A stretch of DNA of 8,285 nt from Verrucomicrobiota bacterium (lineage in GTDB: Bacteria; Chlamydiota; Chlamydiia; Chlamydiales; Rhabdochlamydiaceae). Positions 1 through 5,576 of the stretch are shown here, one piece after another (position 1 is the stretch's first letter; each line of letters opens with the position of its first letter). The stretch is from assembly GCA_903970455.1 (NCBI GenBank), contig CAJCIW010000025.1, positions 1 to 8,285 of the forward strand, given 5' to 3'. Both the position numbers and the translations under genes were made by a program. Under the pieces are notes generated by a model. The model did not search any database, was not told where the DNA came from, and saw only the letters and a program-made list of their open reading frames with translations.

Positions 1-458
1 ACTCTTTGCTTTTCCCCCCCGCTTAGCCGGGAAGGATAAACATTTTTCTTCTCTTCGAGTCCAACCAGCTGTAATAGCTCGTCAACGCGTTTATTTCTGT
101 CTTCAGCCGAAAGATTTCCAAGTTCTAAGGGATAAGCAATATTGCCGGCCACCGTTCTCGAGCTGAGTAAATTAAAATGTTGAAAAATCATGCCGGTTTT
201 TTTGCGGAAATTTCGAAGATTGAATTTCCCAAACTTTGCAAGATCCTCCCCATGAAACAAGATTTTTCCCGATGAGGGATGGATGAGGCTGGCAAGGCAG
301 CGGATTAACGTCGATTTTCCGGCCCCGCTAAGCCCGATGATCCCGTAGATATCTCCCGGTTCAATCATCAAAGACACTCCATCAAGGGCCGTTATCATTT
401 TCCCTTCATGGTGATACTGCTTAGAGATAGATTGAATTTCGAAAATCGGATGCGTCAT
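1..458 (-). CDS. metN: ABC transporter ATP-binding subunit, MetN-like (3' end cut off by window edge)
   Basis: The first 152 residues of an ABC-transporter ATPase are visible; the gene runs off the left edge. The Walker A motif reads GLSGAGKST (about residues 37-45), followed by a Q-loop segment MIFQHFNLLSSRTVAGN and the start of the signature, LSGGEKQR, at the window edge. The SGAGKS form of Walker A together with QHFNLLSSRTV is what I recall for MetN of the D-/L-methionine importer MetNIQ, rather than generic amino-acid ATPases. In that system MetN hydrolyses ATP on the cytoplasmic face to drive methionine uptake through MetI, with MetQ as binding protein. The start ATG at 458 gives the usual short lead before the nucleotide-binding domain. 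No strong Shine-Dalgarno is seen. The gene diverges from trxA. Walker B, the D-loop and the C-terminal ACT-like domain are outside the window, so a related lipoprotein or amino-acid exporter ATPase is not fully excluded. Confidence 0.85.
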   Translation of the reverse strand, partial: MTHPIFEIQSISKQYHHEGKMITALDGVSLMIEPGDIYGIIGLSGAGKSTLIRCLASLIHPSSGKILFHGEDLAKFGKFNLRNFRKKTGMIFQHFNLLSSRTVAGNIAYPLELGNLSAEDRNKRVDELLQLVGLEEKKNVYPSRLSGGEKQR

Positions 459-491
459 GAGCTTTAAAGTACTACGATTTAAGGATGTTAT

Positions 492-519
492 ATCATAATT
501 TAGTAAAAAAAACATCCAA
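492..519 (-). promoter_or_regulatory. Candidate promoter for the metN-like gene
   Basis: On the minus strand, TTGGAT (519-514) and TATGAT (497-492) are separated by 16 bases in an AT-rich spacer that includes a run of eight T. This resembles a sigma70/sigma66-type promoter and would start transcription about 25-30 bases before the ATG at 458. It is called by eye only, and AT-rich DNA gives such matches by chance. Confidence 0.4.
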
Positions 520-529
520 TTAAAGACAT

Positions 530-558
530 TTGCAAAAAAAACAGCCGAAAGGTACCAT
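530..558 (+). promoter_or_regulatory. Weak candidate promoter for trxA
   Basis: TTGCAA (530-535) and TACCAT (553-558) are separated by 17 bases, ending 25 bases before the trxA ATG. The -35-like box matches four of six consensus bases and the -10-like box also four of six. It is placed sensibly but is not compelling. Confidence 0.28.
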
Positions 559-583
559 GATTTTTACATTTTGGAGAGGAACT

Positions 584-910
584 ATGGCCGAACACGGAGA
601 CATCAAGTTACTGGTAGAAGATACTTTTAATAAAGAGATCCAGCATGGGGTCTATCTCGTCGACTTCTACGCCGATTGGTGCGGTCCTTGCCGAATGATG
701 ACCCCCGTCCTCGAAAAAGTCGCCAAAGAGGTCAAAGGAAAGGCCACGATTGGAAAATTGGATATCGATAAAGCGCAAAAAATCGCTTCCGAATTTCAAG
801 TGACTTCCATCCCCACTTTAATTCTTTATAAAGAAGGAAAAGAAGTAGGCCGCCTCGTCGGTCTCCGGGATGCCGCTACCGTTAAAAACTTCATCGACGG
901 CGCCAAATAA
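584..910 (+). CDS. trxA: Thioredoxin
   Basis: A 108-residue classical thioredoxin, a small cytoplasmic dithiol-disulfide reductase that is reduced by thioredoxin reductase and passes electrons to target proteins such as ribonucleotide reductase. The active site WCGPC lies at residues 32-36. The buried aspartate of the family is D27, and the cis-proline loop TSIP ends at P77. The glycine of the C-terminal GLRD segment is also conserved. The length is that of E. coli thioredoxin with no extra domain. The frame stays open upstream to a TTG at 530, but the ATG at 584 is chosen because it gives the normal N terminus and has a purine-rich ribosome-binding site (GGAGAGGA, 573-580) at good spacing. 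The gene stands alone, diverging from the metN-like gene. No convincing terminator follows it. Confidence 0.96.
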   Translation: MAEHGDIKLLVEDTFNKEIQHGVYLVDFYADWCGPCRMMTPVLEKVAKEVKGKATIGKLDIDKAQKIASEFQVTSIPTLILYKEGKEVGRLVGLRDAATVKNFIDGAK

Positions 911-1129
911 AAATCGCTCTTATTAAGTAGTTTTACCAAGTACCCTCTATTGGTCTTGCGCCCTGAGACATCTACAAATATCCAACATCAATTCTTCAAG
1001 TTGTTTTTTTAGACTCCTCGTCCTTCGACGTCGCTCCCGCCTTCAGCGCTGGGGCAAGCTTCGCAACCCCCCATCGCTTCAGTTGGGTTTATAAGTAGAA
1101 CTCCAAAGCGGACTCCAATTAAAGTTTGA
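911..1129. other. Gene-free region with a GC-rich hairpin segment
   Basis: I see no credible gene between the trxA stop and the toxin promoter. Within it, about 1013-1080 is clearly richer in G and C than its surroundings and contains three short palindromes: CGACGTCG (1026-1033), CAGCGCTG (1044-1051) and AAGCTT (1056-1061). AGCGCTGGGG (1045-1054) can pair with CCCCATCGCT (1069-1078) with a single mismatch and a 14-base loop. No T-run follows the hairpin on the plus strand, so it is not a textbook terminator for trxA. A dispersed repeat or the relic of an insertion is possible. Confidence 0.4.
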
Positions 1130-1159
1130 TTGACAAGCACGTTCTTTGAATTGTAAATT
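1130..1159 (+). promoter_or_regulatory. Strong candidate promoter upstream of the toxin-like gene
   Basis: A perfect TTGACA (1130-1135) is followed after 18 bases by TAAATT (1154-1159), a good match to the major sigma-factor consensus. The expected start site near 1166 would leave about 26 bases before the ATG at 1192, which suggests that ATG was the original translation start. It is the best promoter match in the window. Confidence 0.55.
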
Positions 1160-1191
1160 TGCAAAGCAAGCAACAACTGAACGGCGCGCCC

Positions 1192-1263
1192 ATGTCCAAA
1201 TTTAAAGTCTTTACGACCTTAGTGCTTCTTGCTACCACACCCTCTATGCTGGTGTATCCTTAA
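1192..1263 (+). pseudogene. Signal-peptide codons separated from the toxin ORF by an in-frame TAA
   Basis: ATG at 1192 opens a 23-codon frame that reads like a Sec signal peptide. It has lysines at positions 3 and 5 and then a hydrophobic stretch (FTTLVLLATTPSMLV). It ends in TAA at 1261-1263. The frame is the same as that of the toxin-like ORF and stays open directly after the stop (YAPTNFQVQRVNAEE). One base change (for example CAA or GAA to TAA) would therefore explain the break. The promoter at 1130-1159 sits just upstream. The simplest reading is that this is the true 5' end of the toxin gene carrying a nonsense mutation; stop readthrough or a sequencing error are alternatives. No clear Shine-Dalgarno precedes the ATG. 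Confidence 0.7.
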
Positions 1264-1284
1264 TATGCTCCGACCAACTTTCAA

Positions 1285-3417
1285 GTGCAAAGAGTGAATG
1301 CTGAAGAGCAAAGGACGGAAAAAGATTATATCTTGTCCTATGACGACATGCTCTGTTTGCTCGATGAAATTGAATCGGGTGAGCTAGAAAACAAATGTAC
1401 TCCTGAAGAATTAGAGAGGGTGAAGCATTTTGTCGCGTTTTTAGCAAAAGAGGGGGTTCTTCCAGATAATTCTGAAGAAAGCCTATCCCTGGACGATGAT
1501 ATAGAAAAACTCCTGAATGGAGTGGACAATATCTATGAGGACGCTGTCTCTTTTGTCACTCCTGGCGAATATCAGTACATGATTGTTCCCGCTGTCCTAA
1601 ATGGACATGGAGAAATCGTTCTTTGTAAGAGCTGGCTCAAAAAAAGATGGGAAGATGTTAAAGAATTTGCCAAGAAGCATAAGAAAGCGCTCATCATCGG
1701 AGCAGCCGTCGTCGTCGCAGCAGCCGTCGTTGTTGTGGCTGTAGCCGCCTCTGCTTCCGCAGTAGTGGGAGCCGCCGCAACCGGTGCAGCCGGAGCCGCT
1801 GGGGCTGCAGGATCTTCCGACTCAGATAAAAAGGAGCAAAAAGAAGAGTCTTCCTCTGCTCCTTTAGTTCCTTCCGATATTCCAGCTCAGGAAGCTCCCA
1901 TGTTGAAATCAGCCATCGATGACCAGATCTCTTCCTTTAAAGCAAATATCATGCAGAACCAGTTTTTCGAGCCCACAAATCCAGCAGAGCAACAAGGTCT
2001 ATCCTGGGAAGAAAACGGAAGAGCGTTAGGCTCTCTTTTTGCTCATGACAGCTTTAACAATCTGCAGCATCAGATCACCTATCACCCCTGGCTTGCTCAA
2101 GAAATTCACGACATCAATGAAAAATACACTTTCCTCATCCCAGGAGGAAATAACGAAGCTGGACACCCAGAGATCGACCGAAAGTTCTCGACCGATTACA
2201 CCTCTCTGTATTCAAATCCAGATCAACAAGTCGATTTTAACACCCTGTCCTATCAAGTCCGTGGAGAGAAGGCCTTATCATTGGGATATTACAACCAGGC
2301 AGTTCAGGATTTAGGAATGGCCATTGAGGCAAACCCAACCAATCCCATTCCTTACCTTGAGAGAGGAATCGCCCATTTTGGTTTAGGACAATATGACAGC
2401 TCCTTAGAAGACTACAAACAGTTTACTTCTCAAGCTGAAAAATCAAACCCACGATCTGCTTCTCTATTCAGCATTGGTTTTGCGAAAGGATTATCGGAAG
2501 GCGTTTACGAATCTGGAGAAGGTTTATTCCTATTTATGGCCGACTTTGTGAGCCATCCCATTCAAACATCTGGGCAAATAGTCGACTCCATCTCGACATT
2601 AGTTGAGCTGATTCGCAAAGATGAGTGGGGGGTCATTGCCGAAGCATTATCCCCAGAGATGCGTCAGCTCGTAACTCAGTGGGATTCCCTACCACAGATA
2701 AAGAGGGGGGAGCTGGCTGGATATGCCGCAGGAAAACTCGGAGCAGATATTCTCCTTCCAGGAGGCCTGGCAAAAGTCACGCTTAGAAGCGTAAAAAGCG
2801 CACAAGAACTAGCTGTAATTTGCAAAAACCTCCAAATAGCCCAAAAGACTCTTGTCCTTGAGACAGCCGCAAGAATGGGCAACAGCGCCAAAATTGCGGA
2901 AGTGCTTGAGGCGGGTCAAAAAACAGTTCGCGTGGCTGAGGAGTTAGGGTTTACTGCACGGGAGATGGGGCAATTAAAGCAAGCAGGACAACTAGAGCTA
3001 ACTGTTAAAAACACTCTTGAGCATCTGAGTTTGCCAATGCGGGAGTCGATACAATTTTTCGAAGAGGTTGGTAACAAATTAAAACCTCATCAGGGAATTT
3101 ATATGCCGGAATCCAAAGTCAGAGAACTTATTCATACGACTGGTATTCCTACGTTTTCTCGACCGAAAGGGATTCCGGAGAATTATAGAATTAAGCTTTC
3201 GGAGAAACCTGGAGGAATGAAGTACGTACATCCCACAGACGAAGGAACTTATATAAGAATTATGCCAGGCAAGGTTCATAGTCCATTTCCACTTCAAAGA
3301 GAGCCTTATGTCAATCAAAGGAAACATGGAAGATCTATCGATAAACATGGTAATATAGTTCCAAATGACTCGCCAGAAGCACACATTCCATTACATGAAT
3401 ATATTTATAGAGAGTGA
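1285..3417 (+). CDS. Polymorphic-toxin-like protein with TPR trunk and variable C-terminal toxin tip
   Basis: A 710-residue protein if read from GTG 1285; the start is uncertain because the likely original signal peptide lies upstream behind a stop codon and no ribosome-binding site is evident. The next in-frame ATG is at 1348. Visible parts in order: an acidic N-terminal block (1-125); KKHKK, then a very Ala/Val/Gly-rich hydrophobic segment (about 135-177), probably membrane-spanning; a charged Ser/Lys/Glu linker; two TPR-like helices pairs (about 320-387); a pre-toxin region containing GKLGADILLPGG (about 483-494); and a basic C-terminal tip (about 600-710) with HP at 649-650, YIRIMPG at 656-662 and a terminal SPEAHIPL (696-703). 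The modular trunk with a distinct tip, followed at once by a small acidic gene, is typical of secreted polymorphic toxins used against competitors. I recall the RIMPG...SPEAHIPL tip from other bacterial toxins and would guess a nuclease, but its activity and family are not established here. Confidence 0.75.
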   Translation: MQRVNAEEQRTEKDYILSYDDMLCLLDEIESGELENKCTPEELERVKHFVAFLAKEGVLPDNSEESLSLDDDIEKLLNGVDNIYEDAVSFVTPGEYQYMIVPAVLNGHGEIVLCKSWLKKRWEDVKEFAKKHKKALIIGAAVVVAAAVVVVAVAASASAVVGAAATGAAGAAGAAGSSDSDKKEQKEESSSAPLVPSDIPAQEAPMLKSAIDDQISSFKANIMQNQFFEPTNPAEQQGLSWEENGRALGSLFAHDSFNNLQHQITYHPWLAQEIHDINEKYTFLIPGGNNEAGHPEIDRKFSTDYTSLYSNPDQQVDFNTLSYQVRGEKALSLGYYNQAVQDLGMAIEANPTNPIPYLERGIAHFGLGQYDSSLEDYKQFTSQAEKSNPRSASLFSIGFAKGLSEGVYESGEGLFLFMADFVSHPIQTSGQIVDSISTLVELIRKDEWGVIAEALSPEMRQLVTQWDSLPQIKRGELAGYAAGKLGADILLPGGLAKVTLRSVKSAQELAVICKNLQIAQKTLVLETAARMGNSAKIAEVLEAGQKTVRVAEELGFTAREMGQLKQAGQLELTVKNTLEHLSLPMRESIQFFEEVGNKLKPHQGIYMPESKVRELIHTTGIPTFSRPKGIPENYRIKLSEKPGGMKYVHPTDEGTYIRIMPGKVHSPFPLQREPYVNQRKHGRSIDKHGNIVPNDSPEAHIPLHEYIYRE

Positions 3418-3420
3418 TCA

Positions 3421-3795
3421 ATGACAAAAGAAATAATTAGGCAACAAATTTTGGAAGAGTTTCTAAAAAACATTGTAAGACTCTCCGATGAGAAATACCA
3501 AGAACGCGTTTGGGTACGAGCAGAAGGGCCTGAATGCAACGATATTGATGATGCAGTGGTTGATTTCTTTGATGATGGGAACCCTATTTTAGAAAAATAT
3601 AAAGGATATGGAATTTCTGAGAGTCAATACAGCTTATTAATGACATTGCACCAAAAATTAAGAAAATTCACAGATACATTCGGAGTATACTCCCCTGAAA
3701 AATCTACTGCGAAACTTATACAGTTTCCACAATGGCAAGAGATTAGGGATGTCTCAAAAAAAGTGCTCAAAGCTTTCAACTTTAACAAAAGATGA
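3421..3795 (+). CDS. Probable immunity protein for the upstream toxin
   Basis: A 124-residue soluble protein with no signal peptide or membrane segment. It starts 3 bases after the toxin stop codon, and GAGAG at the toxin's 3' end can act as ribosome-binding site, so translation is probably coupled. The centre is strongly acidic: WVRAEGPECNDIDDAVVDFFDDG (31-53, given here as WVRAEGPEC at 31-39 followed by the D-rich stretch to 53), then ILEKYKGYGIS and a C-terminal helix ending KVLKAFN. An acidic face opposite a basic toxin tip is usual for inhibitors of nuclease toxins. I recall similar small proteins with this GPEC...FFDDG...YK-GI pattern next to toxins with the same SPEAHIPL ending, which supports a matched pair. 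Function by position and pattern only; no catalytic residues are seen. Confidence 0.72.
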   Translation: MTKEIIRQQILEEFLKNIVRLSDEKYQERVWVRAEGPECNDIDDAVVDFFDDGNPILEKYKGYGISESQYSLLMTLHQKLRKFTDTFGVYSPEKSTAKLIQFPQWQEIRDVSKKVLKAFNFNKR

Positions 3796-3903
3796 ACATT
3801 TAACAAAGCAATTAAGTTAGAAAGACCCAAGACACAAGAAGTCTCTCGTCGAGGTAAATACAATGCTATACCGAACAAAGAGACATTCTTCAATCTGTGT
3901 TAG
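3796..3903 (+). pseudogene. Short peptide-coding scrap, possible tail of a lost toxin module
   Basis: Directly after the immunity stop, the same frame stays open for 35 codons to TAG at 3901-3903, with no start codon. It encodes a basic peptide including RPKTQEVSRRGKYNAIPNKE. The scrap ends 23 bases before the orphan immunity-like gene at 3927, which is where the C-terminal end of a cognate toxin would sit in a displaced toxin-immunity cassette. I do not recognise the sequence as a defined family, and a chance open frame of this length is possible. Confidence 0.35.
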
Positions 3904-3926
3904 ATCTTAAACAATAAGCTGTAATT

Positions 3927-4202
3927 ATGAATAACGAAAATTTTAAAAATTACATCCGCTACGCGGGTAATTTAATTAAAGAACAGGCAAAGCAAGCAAA
4001 AAAAGATGAAGACAAACCACAAGCAGGTTTTGAAGATTATAATAAAGGACCAGTGATCGCCTATTATACAGTAATCTCGATACTTAAGAATCAGGGCCCC
4101 TTTTTTGACATTGAACAAGAAGATATCAGCCTAGCCGACATAAATCCTGAAGTAGATTTATTCTCTGTTCCTAAAAAAAAGTCTGAAACAAATTCCAAAT
4201 AG
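3927..4202 (+). CDS. Orphan immunity-like protein, first of a tandem pair
   Basis: A 91-residue hydrophilic protein, predicted cytoplasmic, with no signal peptide. It starts with a helix (FKNYIRYAGNLIKEQAKQAKK), then a central segment GPVIAYYTVISILKNQGPFFDI and a final ISLADINPEVDL. I recall small immunity proteins of polymorphic toxin loci with the pattern AY-x-V-x-x-x-x-K-x-Q-x-x-x-F...L-x-D-I-x-P-x-x-D-L, so an immunity role against a toxin now missing from this locus is the best guess. The C terminus carries a Lys/Ser-rich extension (SVPKKKSETNSK) absent from the second copy. The ribosome-binding site is weak (AAGCTG, 3916-3921). It follows the toxin-immunity pair on the same strand and may be cotranscribed with it. 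Confidence 0.6.
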   Translation: MNNENFKNYIRYAGNLIKEQAKQAKKDEDKPQAGFEDYNKGPVIAYYTVISILKNQGPFFDIEQEDISLADINPEVDLFSVPKKKSETNSK

Positions 4203-4234
4203 AAAATAATTCACTAAGGCAGTAATATTTTATT

Positions 4235-4478
4235 ATGGATGAAAAAAGTTTGAAATATTGCATAGGAGAAAATCAGTTGCTTAATTAAAGATAATGCCAA
4301 ACAGGCAAAATTAGATGCCGACAATCCGAAGGAAGGTAATTCTGCTGACTTTAATGCCGGGTTTCTTATGGCTTATCATCAGGTGATTGCTATTATGAAA
4401 AATCAAGCTCCTTTTTTCGATCTCACCCAAGAAGAGATTAATTTAGCTGATATGCACCCTGAACGAGATCTCATCTAA
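4235..4478 (+). pseudogene. Second immunity-like copy, broken by a one-base insertion
   Basis: This is a diverged tandem duplicate of the gene at 3927. ATG 4235 reads MDEKSLKYCIGE and then runs into TAA at 4286-4288. The frame one base later continues the homology without a break, LIKDNAKQAKLDADNPKEG followed by AYHQVIAIMKNQAPFFDL and LADMHPERDL, to TAA at 4476-4478. The distance from ATG to the conserved LIK is 15 codons plus one base, against exactly 15 codons in the intact copy. Removing one A from the AAAA run at 4269-4272 would restore an 80-residue protein. The copy lacks the Lys/Ser tail of the first. It is either a recent pseudogene, a switchable homopolymer tract or an assembly error. 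Confidence 0.8.
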
Positions 4479-4598
4479 ATTCCAAATAAAGCGGGCTTGA
4501 TCTATATGTATCCTGACTATATCCATACATCCATCAGCGTTATGCCAAGCAAGCAGATCGACCAGCGATAAAATTCAAACATTCACGCAACGGAGCCT
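4479..4598. other. Spacer between the converging gene sets
   Basis: No gene is supported here. The plus-strand toxin-immunity set ends on one side and the minus-strand array on the other. I find no stem long enough, and no T-run, to call a terminator for either side. A plus-strand frame around 4517-4609 is open but has no recognisable similarity. Confidence 0.4.
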
Positions 4599-4820
4599 CT
4601 ATAACTCCAATAACTCATTTTTTGCTTGCTCTAGGATTTTTACTGCTTCTTCGAATTCGAATTCCCAATATTTCTCCCTGGGGTGGGAATAAAACTGGAT
4701 GATTAATTCATCCTCCGTTTCTTCAGAAATTTCTGCCCACTGAACCCCTTCATACGAAATCTCCGCTACAAGACGCTCTCTATCAGGAAGGCTCGCTATA
4801 GTTATACTAAATTTTTCCAT
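4599..4820 (-). CDS. Immunity-like protein A (third gene of a minus-strand paralogous array)
   Basis: A 73-residue acidic protein with the pattern FSITIASLPDRERLVAEISYEG, QWAEISEE, LIIQFYSHP, YWEF and a final helix EEAVKILEQAKNELL. The same pattern occurs in the genes at 5268 and 5576. I recall small immunity proteins with a similar PDRE-x-LVAEI-x-Y opening and EIS/LVSQE centre beside toxins that end in GFLEP, which matches what lies immediately upstream here. The start overlaps the end of gene B by 14 bases. GGAG (4832-4829), eight bases before the ATG, is a good ribosome-binding site and lies within B's coding sequence, so the two are probably translated together. It converges on the broken gene at 4235. 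Confidence 0.68.
   Translation of the reverse strand: MEKFSITIASLPDRERLVAEISYEGVQWAEISEETEDELIIQFYSHPREKYWEFEFEEAVKILEQAKNELLEL
4617..4652. repeat. 36-base direct repeat, copy 1 (inside immunity gene A)
   Basis: This segment matches 5376-5411 at 35 of 36 bases by direct comparison; the one difference is T against C. It encodes the C-terminal helix EEAVK-x-LEQAKN of the immunity family. The flanking sequence is much less alike, so the match points to recent duplication or gene conversion, or to strong constraint on this helix. Confidence 0.85.
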
Positions 4821-5268
4821 CTTTCATTCTCCGTGGTTCTAAAAATCCAATAAATTCCTCATCAGCTGTATAGCGAACTCCCCCAAGACCGGGTGCATAA
4901 ATGTCCATAACTTTTCCAAATCTACTCAGTTCTCCATAAATGACCGTTTTCTGAGGATGATTTAGAATTTTTTCCAAAATTTCTTGAGCTTGTTTGTTTA
5001 TTTGTTCAGGATCAATCTGCGCACTAGAGGCAGAAGAACTGCTTTTGCCAAGTTTTTTAAGAAGCTTGTCTTTTGCTTGCTCGAGAATTTCTAGAGCTTC
5101 TTCAAAAGAAAATTCCCAACCACCTTTATTTGGATGAGAAAAAAATTCGATTATTAATTCTTTATCCTTACGAGAAATTTTAGCCCACTGAAATTGGGAA
5201 TAATAAATTTCTGCAACAATTTCTTCTGCATCAAAATAACTTACGATTTCAATTTCAAATTTTTCCAT
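4807..5268 (-). CDS. Immunity-like protein B fused to a toxin-tail domain
   Basis: A 153-residue protein made of two parts. Residues 1-73 match immunity paralogues A and C (MEKFEIEIVSYFDAEEIVAE, QWAKIS, LIIEFFSHP, EEALEILEQAK). A serine-rich linker (76-82) follows. Residues about 84-145 look like the C-terminal core of a toxin: a helix (QEILEKILNHPQKTVIYGE), then RFGKVMDIYAP, GGVRYTADEEFIGFLEP, and eight extra residues before the stop. I recall this RFGKV...RYTADGxFIGFLEP layout at the C termini of secreted polymorphic toxins. ATG 5268 is preferred over TTG 5289 because it matches the start of A and has GGAG (5279-5276) seven bases upstream. The order immunity-then-toxin in one frame is unusual. 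Either a stop was lost between adjacent modules or the fusion is maintained. Whether the tail is active cannot be told. Confidence 0.65.
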   Translation of the reverse strand: MEKFEIEIVSYFDAEEIVAEIYYSQFQWAKISRKDKELIIEFFSHPNKGGWEFSFEEALEILEQAKDKLLKKLGKSSSSASSAQIDPEQINKQAQEILEKILNHPQKTVIYGELSRFGKVMDIYAPGLGGVRYTADEEFIGFLEPRRMKDGKI

Positions 5269-5269
5269 A

Positions 5270-5356
5270 TTATGGCTCCAAAAAACCAATCATTTCTGGC
5301 GTTGCCCCCTCAATGGTGTAACGGCGACCCATTTCTGGATTATTATCAGATTTTAT
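5270..5356 (-). pseudogene. Remnant of a GFLEP-ending toxin tail
   Basis: A 28-codon frame without a start codon lies between immunity genes C and B. It ends ...GRRYTIEGATPEMIGFLEP and then TAA (5272-5270), one base before the ATG of gene B. The tail aligns with the end of the toxin part fused to gene B (RYT...FIGFLEP) but differs enough to be a separate copy. It is too short to be a working toxin and is best read as the 3' end of a toxin module whose immunity gene is B. An in-frame TAA at 5359-5357 cuts it off from anything upstream. Confidence 0.6.
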
Positions 5357-5360
5357 TTAG

Positions 5361-5576
5361 TCACAACAGCAGCTTATTTTTTGCTTGCTCTAGGACTTTT
5401 ACTGCTTCTTCAAAAGGGAATATCCAATATTTTTCAGTTGGATGTGAATAAAACTGTACAATCAATTCCTCTTCTTCTTGAGAAATTTGCGCCCAGTACA
5501 TGTTGTCGTAGTATATTTCAGCAACAACTCTTTCTCTATGAGGAAGACTAGCTATTAGTATTTCAAATTGACCCAA
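5361..5576 (-). CDS. Immunity-like protein C (first of the minus-strand array), eroded start
   Basis: About 71 residues matching paralogues A and B throughout: FEILIASLPHRERVVAEIYY, YWAQISQEEEELIVQFYSHP, FEEAVKVLEQAKNKLLL. It is closer to A than to B, and the two share a 36-base stretch with one difference. The start is doubtful. There is no ATG in frame; TTG at 5576 sits where the MEKF start of the others would be, with another TTG at 5588. The only nearby ATG (5583-5581) is out of frame and followed at once by TAA. The 5' end therefore looks damaged, and the gene may be poorly expressed or dead. Confidence 0.55.
   Translation of the reverse strand: MGQFEILIASLPHRERVVAEIYYDNMYWAQISQEEEELIVQFYSHPTEKYWIFPFEEAVKVLEQAKNKLLL
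5376..5411. repeat. 36-base direct repeat, copy 2 (inside immunity gene C)
   Basis: Partner of 4617-4652 in the same orientation, about 760 bases away. Recombination between the two would delete gene B and its toxin tail and leave a single hybrid immunity gene. Confidence 0.85.

Noticed and set aside
14..20. Run of seven C (G on the coding strand) in the metN-like gene as a phase-variation tract
   Set aside because: It simply encodes the Gly-Gly-Glu of the conserved LSGGE signature and the frame is intact; such a run is expected from codon choice.
530..583. Extended trxA start at TTG 530 giving 18 extra residues
   Set aside because: The extension does not match the family, the ATG at 584 has a good ribosome-binding site and yields the standard length, and TTG 530 overlaps a possible -35 box.
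459..583. A methionine-related riboswitch or operator controlling the metN-like gene
   Set aside because: The leader between the candidate promoter and the ATG is only about 27 bases, too short for a SAM riboswitch, and no clear operator dyad is seen.
911..1012. Rho-independent terminator after trxA
   Set aside because: The T-run at about 1004-1010 is preceded only by a four-base stem, and the ACCAA/TTGGT pair (about 937-955) has no T-run after it.
1183..1190. GGCGCGCC palindrome just before ATG 1192 as a cloning scar or operator
   Set aside because: An eight-base palindrome alone is not evidence of engineering or binding; the surrounding sequence shows no vector features.
5269..5289. TTG 5289 as the start of immunity gene B
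   Set aside because: It would add seven residues from another frame of the toxin tail. ATG 5268 matches the start of paralogue A and has GGAG seven bases upstream.
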